From Drosophila pseudoobscura (taxonomy: Eukaryota; Arthropoda; Insecta; Diptera; Drosophilidae): a stretch of 64,000 nucleotides of DNA. Both the position numbers and the translations under genes were made by a program. The notes under the pieces are model-generated. The model made no database searches. It saw only the letters and a list, made by a program, of their open reading frames with translations, and was not told where the DNA came from. The DNA lies in contig NC_046679.1 of the NCBI RefSeq assembly GCF_009870125.1, positions 20,460,001 through 20,524,000 on the forward strand, written 5' to 3'. Shown one piece after another: positions 11,396 to 24,609 of this stretch (position 1 is the first letter of the stretch; each line of letters starts with the position of its first letter).

Positions 11396-12401
11396 AGAGG
11401 GGAGAAAAGGGACCGCCTTAGAAGGAGGGAAAGAGAGAGGGCGAGCCCTTGAGGGTTGAGAGAGTTTGGCCCACTACTTAGGGCAGACGATTGCCATGGC
11501 TTAGATGTGTCCACGCTCGGGGGCCAGGAGCACGAAGGAGCCTTTCTTTTCAGCTTTGCCAAAAGTGAAATTGTGTTAACGCATTTTCCTCGGTATTTTC
11601 CTTGGGGGCAGAGGGGGCCGGGGGGCGGTGCGCAATTTAAGCAGTCGGATCAAAAGATAATTTGCCAAATGCGTGAAGATTTTTGTTGTTGTTTTCTCTA
11701 AAAATAAGTGAGGAAAAAAAACTTATAGCATAAAATCCTCATCCCTCAGTACCCTCCCCCTCCCCCCATCTGACAGTTTCTGTCAAAAAATTTGAGCAAC
11801 GTGAAGACCGAAAAAAAATGACACAGGAACTTTGGGGATTTCCCCTCCCCCTCCACAGCCCCCCCCGCAACCCAAAGAGTGGGAAAAAGTTTAATAAAGC
11901 GCTGCAAATGCGAAGAGGAAATTTCGGTTTTATTTCGCTTTTCCTCTGGCATCCCCCCACCCCCCACCGCTCTGCTGCTTTTGTGGCCAGCAGCTGAGAA
12001 GCGTGAAATAATGGCAACAGCTCGCCAAAGGTCCTTTGAGGCGGGGTAGGGGGCAGGGGGGCGGGGGTGGGAGGCCCTCCTTGGGGGCCGGGTCAGTTTT
12101 TCCGGGGGATGCTCTGCTGTGGCTCAATCGCCGCTGCTCTCCACGCGCTGTATTTTTTCTGTTTCTGTTTCTGGTTTTCTCTTTCTGTTTTTGTATTTTG
12201 GGATTTGGCCAACCTTTTTGACAAATTACGAATATTATTCATGCAGCAATGAAGTGAGGCAGCGCTGCCTCCCCCCCCCCACGCTCTTTTTCTCCCCCCT
12301 TTTGGGTTTTTTCACGCTGTGGTCTCTTGTGGTCGAAGCATCATCTTGAGCCTCTGCTTGCCACAAGGATTTAAGAAGTTTTCCTTAATATATATCTATC
12401 T

Positions 12402-12926
12402 GAAATAGAGGAGAGTCCAAAGAACTTGGAGACCTCTTCCGAAAATATTTTAAAAATATTAAAATTCATATAGGAAATATAGGAGAGTCCTCAGAACTTG
12501 GAAACCTCTGAAACCTCTTCCGAAAATATTTTAAAAATATTAAAATTCATATAGAAAATATAGGAGAGTCCTAAGAGCTCTAAAACCTCTTCCGAAAATA
12601 TTTAAAAAATATTACAATTCATATAGGAAATAAAGGAGAGTCCTAAGAACTTGGAAACCTTTGAACCTCTTCCGAAAATATTTAAAAAATATTACAATTC
12701 ATATAGGAAATATAGGAGAGTCCTAAGAACTTGGAAACATCTGAACCTCTTCCGAAAATATTTTAAAAATATTACAATTCATATAGGAAATATAGGAGAG
12801 TCCTAAGAACTCTGAAACCTCTTCCGAAAATATTTAAAAAATATTACAATTCATATAGGAAATATAGGAGAGTCCTAAGAACTCTGAACCTCCTCCGAAA
12901 ATATTTAATAAATATGAAAATTCAAT
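12402..12926 (+). repeat. AT-rich minisatellite, about seven copies of a 70-82 bp unit
   Basis: Each unit contains AGGAGAGTCCTAAGAAC, then CTCTTCCGAAAATATTT and AATATTACAATTCATATAGG. Units begin near 12402, 12474, 12553, 12626, 12706, 12787 and 12857. They differ by point changes and small indels, including optional GGAAACCTCTGAA inserts. Confidence 0.9.
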
Positions 12927-15900
12927 ATTCTCACAGACCCTTAAGTGTTTTCCGTAATATCCTTTCATTATAGTTGTCATTACCCTTGCCACCAGAAGAA
13001 AGCTTGCCCCAAACCTCCCCCATCCCCCGTCTTCGTCATCAATGTCAGGCCACATGTTTCAATGGCTGCCACTGCCACCACCACTACCATGATGGCACCA
13101 CACTCAAGAGCGTAGGCGACAGACTGCTGCGAGACAGAGAGAGAGAGAGAGAGGGAGAGAGGGAGAGAGAGTAGTGGCCGCGAGGGAGAGAAATTTCGGG
13201 TTTTCGCTTAGGGATATGATAGGAGCCGCTTGAGTGAAGGCCTGCTGCTACCCTCTGCCCGTCCGCTGCCTCCAGTCCCGGGCCATAGCATGTTTTAGTC
13301 AGCTGTCAAATATTTTGACATGGGTAGCAGCCATGGCAGCATCCAAAATGGGGGAACGGAACGGCGCATAGAGAATATGCGGGAGAACAATCCATTCCAA
13401 TGACTCCTCGCATAGTTCTCTCTCGCCTGTCTCTCTCTTCCTGGGGGTTTTTGCTTTTGTTTAAGCGATAACTAAATAAAGTTTTAAGTCCCGCTCTGCC
13501 ATCCACTTGTCCATTGGGTCTTCTCTTTCCTGCGTAATGAATGCATTCATAAGCCCCACAAAAACCAGCTCCTCTGCGATCCTTTTTCTTTTCTTTTCCT
13601 TTTTTTTTTTTTTTGGTGTCAACTTTTGTCGATTTTTAACCCTCTTAAGTGCTTAACAAGTCCCAAATTAAAAATGCTCCCAGAGTCTCAGGAGATTATG
13701 AAAAAGAAAGGGGGAAAAAAAAACAAAAACTGGTAACAAATGATCCACTGGTCAATGGCAATATTTAATTGTGGCTCTAACTCTTACCTTGGACTTAATT
13801 AAAAAAAAAATACCCCCCAAAAGGGGGGCGGGGGGTAGAAATTGTTTCGGGGGGGAAGGACCACCAGTCAAAAGACATCAAACCTCGGAAGGATTTTTTG
13901 GGATATTTATTCCGGTTGTTTTTTTTCTGCTTCGTTCCGTTATTTCCCCAAAGGTCGGTCAAAGGGGACCACAGAAAAGTTTTGCGACGGGAAAAATACG
14001 TCAAATATGCAAAACAATCAACAACAACAAAAAAAATAAAGGGGAAAGAACTTTTCTGTTGGCCCACTGCCCCCCCCTCCACACCCCTTTTGGATCTCCT
14101 ACCAGTCATCGAATGACTTTGCATTTTAACACCAGGCAAAGCTTCAGAACCGGAGAGTGACATCAAAACCCCCCCCCCCTCCCTCCCGCTCCCTCTCCCA
14201 CTCCCTCTCTCTGTGTGTCATGCCACACACGAACACTCTTCAGTTGGTTGAAAAATTTATCAACTTACGATCATAAATAATATTCATTTTCCAGCAGCGG
14301 CGGCTCGCGTTTGTCTGTAATTTCCGCAATTAAAAAAACATTTACTCGCATTTGATGTTGTTGTGCCACTCGCTTGCTCGTTGGCTTTTCGTTTTGTTTA
14401 CAGCTAAATGCATTTTTGCATCCATGACATGCAGCTTTTTGGCAAAGAGGAAAACGAAGGAGAGAGAGAGGGGGGGGGGGGGGGCGGAGGAGACCACCCA
14501 GCTGCAGTAGCAGTCGTTTGGGGCGTGGCTGGGGGGGAAGCCTTAACCTCGCTGATAAATGTGCAATTAAAAGTTACCTAGAAATAACTTCAAGAATAGT
14601 ACCTCATTGTATTAAGCACTTGCATGACAAGGAATTGTGCGAGAGAGGGGAGAGCATGTGTCACAGATGCAAGAAGAGAGAGGGAGAGCGACAGCGAGGG
14701 CAAAGCTCGCAGAGGGAGAGCGTCAGCGGGCAGGCAAGTGTCATCAAACGTATTGATGGAAGAGAGGGAGAGAGGGAGTGATGCTTGCGGCTGAATTAAG
14801 CAGTGGCTAAACGAGACAGCGGCTGCCTGGCGGCATTGAGATAAACCAAAGCTCTGATTTAATAGGTATACAATAATCTTAAGCATTTCTCCTTTCCCCC
14901 TTACGCGTACTCTTATATGTTTCATATGCGCCCAGCGTGCATTGAGATGCCTGTAGCTTTGTTTAGCCAGTACTTAAGAAGAGCCATGCACAAAATATCA
15001 CACTCGGCGAGTGTCGCAGCTTACTCTCCTGCTTGCTCTCTATTCTATTGATAGATTCTAGGCGCTCTCTCACCCACACGCCTACTGCCACGCACTACTG
15101 AGAGCGCGATGACGCTGTGTTTGATGAGAGCGAGAGATGAACGAAGCTTGCTGTTGTGCCGAGCAAAATAAGACACGATTGTACATGCTCACTTCCTCAA
15201 GAGGCTGCGTTTTTGTTTTGGAATTAAAACCCTTTTATTGCGCGCACACGTTCCCGTCCATTGTTTTAGTTCCGCTTGGATGCGGCCACAGCCAATATAA
15301 TAATTTATGGCAAGCATTATAAAATAGAATTTTTTTCTCTGCTATTAAATAATAATAATGTTTTTGTAATTTTTTTCTCCCTGCTTCAACGAATTTCATA
15401 AAATGTTGTTGGCAATTATTTTAATGATTTCCTTTAAACGTTAACCGACGCAAACACACACACACACACACTCGTACACTCTAATGCGAGAGAGAGAGAG
15501 TGAGAGCGCACCTAGTATATAGAGTGAGAGGGAAGCAGAAATGGAATAAAATCCATTATGGAGCCAGCCCCAAGAGCAGAGTGTAATAAACGAGTAAAAT
15601 GGTTAAAATGGTGGCCTAATCGCAATTTAATTACAATACGGCTTTCATATCAAAAAGCATTAATGCCCCTCCCCTCCCCACCCCTCCCCTACCTACCGTC
15701 GGCACCATAGGAGTAGGAGTCGGGGGGCGTGGCACGGGGTAGGCTCGGTACTCCACATGTATCGCTACTCTTTTTTCATATTAATTGTTTCACCTTTATT
15801 ATATTTCTGTTGCTGATACCCCCCAAGCCCCTCCCCCCTCCCCCCTCCGTTCTTGAAAGGCGCCATTAATGCGTTTATAATAATTTCTCAGCGCTCAATC

Positions 15901-17371
15901 CGAAGCTCCTGTGCCGTCGTTGCCTGGCGATCAACGCGATCTAAGGAAAACAATAATTTGTTCTTTTTGTTCTCCTCTCTTCTTTCCCCTCCCCTTCTCC
16001 ATCTCGTCTCCTTTTGCTGCTCTTTATCTTGGTTTTCTGAGTGATGGCTGCATGAAATGTGCAAAGGCATCATTAAAAACAAATTTCAGAGAGCGCCAAA
16101 GAACACTCGCCACCTCCCTCCCCCCGCCCGCCCCTCGAGGCCCCACTCTTCGGATAGATCCACAGACAGACCTTAGAGGCATGTTTGTAGGTGTTTTTCA
16201 TCAATTAAAATAATCATTTATTTGCAATGCATGCCCATGCCCATGACCATGCCCTCCATGCAGCTCCATTGGGCGCGGAGGGGGGGTTTACTGCTAATTA
16301 TCTGCGAAAGCTGCTTCTGGTTACGTGAAAGGGGAAGGGCATGGAAATGGGTGTGGAAATGTAAATGGAAATGGGCTTTGTCTGGGAGTGCCGCATAGAT
16401 GGGGAAAAACATCTTTGTTTCAAAGGAAATTGTGGAGGGGAAAGCGAAGGGAAGAGTTTTCCAATCCGTAGTACCCTTAACAAACCATATATTCCATATA
16501 TGTAGGTTCCTTTCTCTCCCCCCTCCCCTGTTTAGACATCATCTGCGTGAAAGTCCAGCCTCATTTATTCCGCTCTTAATCCGCTCCTAATACTCTTTTT
16601 GACTTGCCGGATTCTACGCCCCACTGGTGCACTGGTTGCTGGGGCAAAGGGGTGTGGTGTGGGGCGTGGGGGGATGACCACGCACGCTTTTTGCCACAAA
16701 TCTTTAAAGATTTTTTTTTTTGATGCCGCGACTCTCGTCTAACTGATGATGATTAAATGCGAACGCCTCGGGTTATAGACATGGCATCAGTCGTGTCATT
16801 TAAAAGAAGGTAGCAGCGCTCTGCTCTGACCACCGCTGTGTCGACCCTCCCCCCCACACCCCTTCCACACAGCCACCACCCCCCTCGGGTTCTATGCGAT
16901 TCGGATTCGCGCGCCTTAATGGATGCCGCACAAAAAAACAGAGAGAGGGGAGGGGAGGGAAGGGGACGGTGGGACGGGAAAAAACTTATATATAAAAGAG
17001 CTTATGATGTAATGACCTCGAGCCAGAGATGGACATAAAAATGTAAAAAAAAAAAGAAAAACACATTGGTCGAGCGAGTTGAGCAAGACAAATGCTGAAG
17101 ATGTTATTAAAAAATAGTTAAGGCAGTTGTGGCCGCACCGCACCGCACCGCCCCGCCCACCCCCGCTGCACCCCTCTCAGGCGGTATCTAGGGGGCATGG
17201 CGGGCACTCGAAAAAGTCTCTCCACTGATTGCCGCTTGGCGTGGCACCGCCGTCTTTTGGCTTCGACCGCAATGCCAATGCTGCTGTGGCCGCCTTTCAA
17301 TTTCCGGTCGAATATTTTCAGGAAAAACACAAAAAAATGGCTTCACACGCTACCAAACCATTTCAATTAGA

Positions 17372-17403
17372 GGGGTAGGGGGGTAGGGGGGTAGGGGGGG
17401 GGG
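17372..17403 (+). repeat. G-quadruplex-type tract (G-runs separated by TA)
   Basis: Four G-runs of 4, 6, 6 and 10 bases are separated by TA dinucleotides, a sequence able to form a stable G-quadruplex on the Antp coding strand. Confidence 0.85.
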
Positions 17404-18700
17404 CAATGTCCAGACTATGGCAATGGCCATTGACAATTATAATATTTGCTGCGTATTATATTTGACATATTTTTCCCGTACCTCCCTCGACATTTTCATG
17501 ATTTTTCCCTGCCCTCAGATCTTTTTTGTCATTACCAAAATTATAATTATAGTAAGTGTCATTAGGCGCCGAACTCATTTGGTTGGTTGCTTTCCAAGTG
17601 GAGTACGAGGGGTATGGGGGGGCAACTCCCATAATTATGCCGAATTATTTTACAGTTGTGCCCCGGCTACCGTGCGGTGAAAGAGAGAGAGGGAGAGAGA
17701 GAGCGAGGTGGATTGAGGGCTGAAGGGAAGTTCGAAGGTGAAACTGCACTTGACTGAATCACTGCCATGATATCTTCGCCCCCTCCGGTTTGCGGACAAA
17801 GATACCCCTCGGACGGAGGGACACACAGGCGGAGACAGGGGAGACCGCATCGGAGCCATAATTAGTTACCTTGTCCGTTCGCCGCTTGATGTCCATGAAA
17901 TCTTCACCCGGGTTTAATCCAACAGTGAAACAGGAATCGAGAAATAACGACAAATGGATGCCCTACCGACGAATGAAAGCAGAAATGGGAATACCTTTGT
18001 GGGGAGAACCTTTTAAGGGATATTTTTAAGGGAATTCGGGGCTGTAAGGCATGTTTTTCTATGATATGAATCTTTGGCACTCTTTGTACCCCTAGAAGAT
18101 ACCAAAAGTTTGTTTATTTGGATAACTTTGTAGTGAAATACAGGAATAACAATAAAAGTATGGGATTTCCTAAAAGTTTCACTCTAAAAACCAAAATTAT
18201 TCCCTTTAAAGTTCACTCTAATCTTTTTCGATTCTCCAGTCTTATAATTTCCTTGAAGAAATAACTATCTTGCCAAGATCTTTCTTATAAACGAATTACC
18301 CCCCGAGGAAGTGTAAAATCTTAAGAATTAAATCCAGAGTTCCTATCGGGTTGGCCGCCGCTCTCTCGGGCCTCTCTTTGGTTCGGTTCTTTTTTTGACA
18401 AGTACAAATATCCGAATTCGGTAAGGTTGTCTTTTAATCAGCCTCCGCCTGGGCCTGGGCCTCGGCCTGAGCGCCTTTGCTTCATGTGGTTTTGGGTTCC
18501 CCTTTTCGTTCTGGGGGAGAGAGAAAAGAAACAAAAAGATACACAAAAACGTGTATATTATGTGTATGTTCTTCCCCTTCCCCCTGCTCTTGTTGTTTTT
18601 GTTGTTGTTGTTGTACCCGTACTCACGTATGCATTGTAGTTGGATCTTGGATCTGTAGAAAATCTGTAGTAGTAGATGTTGTACATTTGGTGGCCAGTGA

Positions 18701-19015
<315 letters not shown>

Positions 19016-19596
19016 AGAGAGACACCGAGAGCGAGAGAGAGAGAGAGAGCGATCGGAGGAGAGACGCATTGGACACACACACTATTAAATGAATTTCTAT
19101 CCTAAATACAATTTATGTTTATTTCGGAGAGCGCAACAACAGAATTTACTTCGATCCCAGAGGACTATCTATGTATCTATGTACTACCCCATGTATCTAT
19201 GTATCTATCCAAACCAATCCAATCCAATCGAATCCAATCCGTTGAAACTAAACCTAAAGAAAGAAAGAAGAAGAGAAAACTATACCTACAACTTAGTTAA
19301 TTGTTATTATTTTCTACTTATTATTTAATTTTACACGAATTGCAAATGGAGAAAGGATAGGCGTAAAGATAAACGATAAAAGATAAAAGATACAAGTAAA
19401 GCGTAAAACTCAAACAAAACCAACTCATGTGACCTCAGATCTAAATAAGCTATATTTAAATATAATGCATATACATATATACCTATGGATAACTATACAT
19501 GATACCAACTAAAGCTAAAGCTAAAGCTACAGGCTACTGGCTAGGCAAGGCAAGGCAAGGAGTTATATGAGAAATAAATCTATATATGAAGCATAT

Positions 19597-19603
19597 ATAC
19601 GTA
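19597..19603 (+). promoter_or_regulatory. candidate miR-iab-8/iab-4 seed site in Antp 3' UTR
   Basis: ATACGTA matches positions 2-8 of miR-iab-8-5p, and the overlapping TATACGT matches positions 1-7 of miR-iab-4-5p. The microRNA sequences are from memory. Antp is a reported target of the bithorax-complex microRNAs. Confidence 0.45.
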
Positions 19604-20438
19604 CGTACTACTACTATATACACGATAACACTAGTTCTATGCGTCATAAGTAACTGTACGATTAACTTATATATACACACACCCCCCCTCCCCCCCTCGC
19701 CCTCTAAAAAACCCTAAAACTAAATCAATGTTTGTAGCAATCTTAGCGCAAAATAAATAAAAACAAAAACGAATAAAAACAACACCCGAAAATGGCGTTA
19801 AAATCCATTTGCATTGAGAATCCCCCATAAAATAGATTGACAGAAAAACTATAATAGAGATCTTTTGTGTCTGCAAATTTAGACAAAGAAATACCAAAAC
19901 CAATGGAAAGACGTTGCTTAAAGTAAACAAAAACGTTTTACATATACAATAACAAAAAACTATAATAAAAAAAAAACAAAAAAAAAAACATTTAAAACGA
20001 AATTTGTATAAAATATTTTCGGCCACTTTTGAACTTTTGAAAGTCTCTTTCTACCCATGGAAATTTTAGAGACCTTTTAATTTCGGTTTTTGCGTATGTT
20101 TTCTTTTTAATTTCTTGTGCAATTTTTTAGTTCTTGCAAAAAATAAAACTCGAATTAGGTCGTAAAGGATATAAAGTATACCGAAATGCAACAAAACAAA
20201 AAACAAAACAAAGAAGAATATTGGCAAAAATGAAAATGAAATTTATATTGTTAACAGAAACGAAGAGAACACAAAGAATATGTATAAATAAATGAAGAAA
20301 ACAAAACAAAAACCCATGTAAAGTAGATCAATATTAGAGGATGATAAAGAGAGATCGGAGGAGAGTCCCAATTTGAATGCAGAACGATTTCTATCTATAT
20401 AGTTTATCGCCTAACAAAAACCACTATATGAATGTATG

Positions 20439-20445
20439 TACGTAA
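20439..20445 (+). promoter_or_regulatory. candidate miR-iab-8-5p 7mer site in Antp 3' UTR
   Basis: TACGTAA fits miRNA positions 2-7 plus an A opposite position 1. It is one of three such matches in this 3' UTR. Confidence 0.35.
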
Positions 20446-20553
20446 CTCAAACTCAATTTCCACAGCTGTGGAAATCCATATACCAAAGCAAAGAAAAAAG
20501 GAAAATGAATGGATAGCAAGGGAACTAAAACTATAAAGCATCGTATGTTTATA

Positions 20554-20561
20554 TGTAGATA
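20554..20561 (+). promoter_or_regulatory. Pumilio-type element in Antp 3' UTR
   Basis: TGTAGATA matches the Pumilio consensus UGUANAUA. The surrounding sequence is AT-rich, so a chance match is possible. Confidence 0.3.
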
Positions 20562-20735
20562 TATATATAATTAAACACAAAACACCTAAGCATAAAGCAT
20601 GTAACTTTGTAGAGAAAGAGTTTCGTTTTGTAAATCCCCAACAAAAAAACCAACAAAAAACCCCCCCAGACCCCAGTCAAAAAGTGGAGGAATCATTCGG
20701 GAACCATGAGAGGCGGAATATTCCACTCAATCCAG

Positions 20736-20743
20736 ATACGTAA
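20736..20743 (+). promoter_or_regulatory. candidate miR-iab-8-5p 8mer site in Antp 3' UTR
   Basis: ATACGTAA is a full 8-base complement to positions 1-8 of miR-iab-8-5p as I recall it. It lies downstream of the proximal poly(A) signals, so only long-3'UTR messages would carry it. Confidence 0.5.
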
Positions 20744-20958
20744 CTTTCGGCCTCATTCTGTAAGAAACTAAACTAAGTTTCAAATCAAAAAAAGGAAAAG
20801 AAAAGAATAAAAAAAAAATTGGAAAATTGGACAAATAGAATGTAGAAATTCACAAGAGACAAAATTCGAACGCGTTGATTTAAAACTAAATATATACTCA
20901 AACATTTATGCGAAATTGAGAGGGAAATGAAATGAAATGTGGATGCTAAATAATTTGT

Positions 20959-20968
20959 TGTAAATAAA
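20959..20968 (+). terminator. Distal poly(A) signal overlapped by a Pumilio-type element
   Basis: TGTAAATA (20959-20966) shares bases with AATAAA (20963-20968). The hexamer lies about 1.95 kb after the Antp stop and is a good candidate for the distal cleavage signal; another AATAAA lies at 21122. Confidence 0.4.
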
Positions 20969-21592
20969 AATTAAATTTTAGTGTAAACAAAGAGAACGAT
21001 AAAGGAGGAGGTGAAGGACGATGATGATGAAGTGCTGCGAAAGCGGCAAAGCGGAAAAAAGCATAAAGAAAAACTATAATTAAATTACAAATGAGATTTT
21101 GTTTTTATTTGTAATATTTATAATAAAAATATAGTATTTAAAAATTTAAAGCGTATATTGTATTAATTATAAAAAAGCGGGGTTTTTGGGGGGATTTTCG
21201 TAAGAGGTGAGAGGTACGTATTATTATTCCAAACAAAAATTATTTTTAATAATATGTTTCTTGTATTTCCAGTCTTATGAATGATCTCTAAACTTCTGCC
21301 CGTCTCTAGGCCAATGATTATGTCAGAGGGTAAGCCACAATACGACAATTTCTGTGGAACAAAAAAACAAACTAAAGTCTTTGCTTCTCTTGCAGCTCCA
21401 TTTATGAAACGATCTTATTAATCTGACATCATAATAAGCGATTAATCAAGTGGCATTAACAAAGCCCCTGACCAATGGCCAGACACCTGAGGCTGAGGCT
21501 GAGGCAGTGGCAGTGGCAACCAGCACGATCGGCAGCTGCTACAGCTCCACATCCACCCGCATCGGATACTGTACGACACACATCTCTCGAGG

Positions 21593-21613
21593 GAGCGAGC
21601 GAGCGAGCGAGCG
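21593..21613 (+). repeat. GAGC tetranucleotide run
   Basis: Five consecutive GAGC/GCGA units about 450 bp downstream of the Antp 3' end. Confidence 0.8.
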
Positions 21614-24465
21614 AGTCAGGAGCTCAAACAAATTGAATTCGCATTGTTTGCATAATCGCTGGCCATTTGTAAAGGCGTATTCGAGTGAATGTGCTCACGT
21701 TTATGTCACAGAATCGAAATGAATAATTTCGTGCAGAATTCCCAGGGCAGCAAGCCATTTTTGAGGTGTTTTCAAATGGAGATCTTACACTACACCACAA
21801 GCCCCATCCCCATTCCCATCCCCATCCCCATCCCCATCCCTAGTTGTCATAAATAGTATTTGTGGATCTTGAGCAGCTGCCAATTTGTACTCACGGATGC
21901 GAATGCGAATGTAAATATGGCAATTCCATGGCTAGTATTCCCACAAGATTTTCTGCCAAGTTTCTGGCGAGTTTCCTATTTGGTTTTCGGTCTGCTGAAG
22001 TTAATTAAAAATGGTTCCTTGTTTGCCCTCAAATAGAATCCTCCCCACTCACTCATCTAGAGGTGGAATATATGCTAATCTATATGTACTATATCTATGC
22101 AAATTTGTATATTCGTTGGGGTGTGATAATGAGTTGTATGGATTATTGCCAAGATACATATTTCTGTAATTTCATGTAAATTATCCATCATTTTTTGTAT
22201 CAAGCGTTAAATATTGTATTATTATGATAGACAATCTAGAGAGAAATGTATTTATGCATATTATTAGTTGTTAAAATAACCTTGCATTAGTCATACATAT
22301 TGTTTGAGATTCTATATATAAATAGGTACCATTTTGAGGGCCTTAAACGCAAAATTTCTTATGTATTTTTATTTTATTCGTGTAGTATGAGAGATGATGA
22401 TGAAACGAATTTTCATTTTAATTTGAAGACTAAATTAAGCCTGAAATTAAAACAAATAATTTCTGCATAGACCTAGACACCTAGATTGACACCTGTTTCT
22501 ACCTTTTAGGATCAAATTTCATCCAGAAACTATATGAAATTCTGATAAATAACCTTCCCGTGACACCCCGCCATCTGCAATTAGGAAAACTGCAACATTT
22601 GTGCCTCAAACCATCTGACTCTTGGACCAATCGTAGTCGTATCTACCACTTGAAACATCTCACACTTTGCTCGAAAGCGATAGATACTCGTAGATAGAGT
22701 GAGAGCAAAACTATCAATAATCACTTCGCTGGAATTAAGACAACACTTCAAAAAAACTGAAATAAATCATTAATTACTCGAAAAGCAAGCTGGAAACTGG
22801 CTGAAAAAGATGTCAGAAATCCACTCGAGCCAATAATGAAGACTACGAGATACATATGTATCTGCGAGAGCGGACGGACAAGTGCGTGTCTGCGACTGTG
22901 ACTGGGTGTGTGTCTGTGTCTGCGTCTGCGTCTGGGACACGGGTTCACACAATCCATCAATCGATCGACGATCCATCAAGGCGATATTGAGCGTCCAAGG
23001 CGGCTGCCAGAGGCACATAAATCATGTGTGAGAGAGAGAGAGAAACGTTGATAATTAGAAATGAAGAACAAAACTTCAATTGAGTTGTTCAACGCTAAAA
23101 GAGAAGGGCCGGGCCAAAAGCAAATATTTGCCCGATGGCCAATTGCCAATTGCCAGTTCAAAAAAAAAAATAACAAGTTGAAACCCGACAATTGTCGGGC
23201 AATTACAAGGATGGAGCTGCAGCAGGAGCAGAAGCATTACACATATCCTGCGCTGGCTGGCAATCACACAAATGAGCCTCTAATAGAATATTAACTCCCA
23301 AAAAGCGATTCGGGCAACCGCCTAACCAAATGCAGTGGTTATGGCTGTCCCTGTCGCTGGCTCCAGGAATGATTATGGCTGGGCGAAGAAGGGAGAACTG
23401 GAGATGGAGAGCCCAGCTCTCGAGGCAGCAGCAGGTAAACCTGGCCCAAAACCAAACCAGTTCTGGAAAACCAGCAGCGGAGCAGCAGGCAGCAGGCAGC
23501 TCTGAGAACCCCGAATCGAAGTCCGGTTTTGAGTCGAAATTGAATTCGATGTTCGAACATTCGAAGATCGCACCCACACTAGTGCACCGCCGGGCACCAA
23601 TACACTCGCAATCCACCTGAGAGCACACACATACCATGACAGAACCATCTCTAGGGTTCGCTCTCTCGCTGCTGCGGCCGCCGCCGCCAAGGGTTTCGGT
23701 TTCGACATCGAAGTTTTGGGATGGTTTTCGAAGAGTCGGCCCTGGACCTGGACCCGGACCTGGTCGCCGGCCCGGTCCGACCCGGCAGTTCTTCTTCCAC
23801 GCACACCGCATGCGCATCGCGCAGCAAACGGAACAGACAGGCAACATAATGTTGCCTCTGAATGTGGCAGGCAGGCAGGCCAGGCCAGGCCCGGCCAGGC
23901 CGCATGGCCGCGCTCTATAGAGGTGCACTCTACGCACTCACTTGCGTGGCATACACTTGTCGGCCTGCTCGCACCCGCATGCGCGTCGTGTGGCCCCGCC
24001 CTCGAGTTTCGAAATACTTGAATGATTTTCAATATGGCCGCCGTTTTGACAGCTCCAATTGTTGTTGTTGTTGCCAGATGCGCCATGCCGCGCGCTGTGG
24101 CAGACATTTGCCGACGATTTTGGATGATTCGAAGCGGCGGCGGAGACCACTTGCCGCCGGTGCCGCCGGTGGTTCCGTGCAACGAAACGAAACGAAAATA
24201 AATTGAGATCGAAATGCGAATTTAAATGAACAACTTAATTAAATGCCTAATTTTATGGAAAGCTCTCTGTGATTTGATTTCATATTTAATGAATAATAAA
24301 ATTGTTTATGAAATTGATAAATGTTCTTGGTTATTTATCATTCGAAGTGGTTTATGCGAATATTTAGAAATTCTAAAGTCAGATCTAAAGATTTAAAATG
24401 GAAATTATTGAGTAAAATAGTTATAAACTTTAGCAATAGCAAGAAAGGGAATTAAATGATATAAT

Positions 24466-24609
24466 ATATCATTATTTTCTGGAGGAATCCTTACGTTCTT
24501 AGGGGAAATTTCTGTGTCGATGTTGTTACTGATAAATGATAAATACATATGAAATATCATTATTTTCTGGTGGAATCCGTACATTCTTAGGGGAAATTTT
24601 TGTTTCGAT
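24466..24609 (+). repeat. Direct duplication, 56-bp copies with 88-bp period
   Basis: Copies 24466-24521 and 24554-24609 share ATATCATTATTTTCTGG and TTCTTAGGGGAAATTT with only a few differences. Confidence 0.85.

Larger units (their letters stand above)
19016..21150 (+). other. Antp: Antp 3' UTR with alternative poly(A) signals
   Basis: AU-rich sequence follows the stop codon. AATAAA signals occur at 19573, 19752, 20142, 20287, 20963 and 21122, suggesting a proximal end (about 19.8-20.3 kb) and a distal end (about 21.0-21.15 kb). Antp in D. melanogaster is known to use two poly(A) regions over a kilobase apart. Seed-type matches for miR-iab-8-5p lie at 19597, 20439 and 20736, and Pumilio-type UGUANAUA elements at 20554 and 20959. 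The exact end is an estimate. Confidence 0.75.

Noticed and set aside
23203..24182. Two overlapping - strand frames of 244 and 269 codons
   Set aside because: They lie in GC-rich, repeat-like DNA (GGCCAGGC, CCTGGACC), are open in several frames on both strands, and show compositional bias only.
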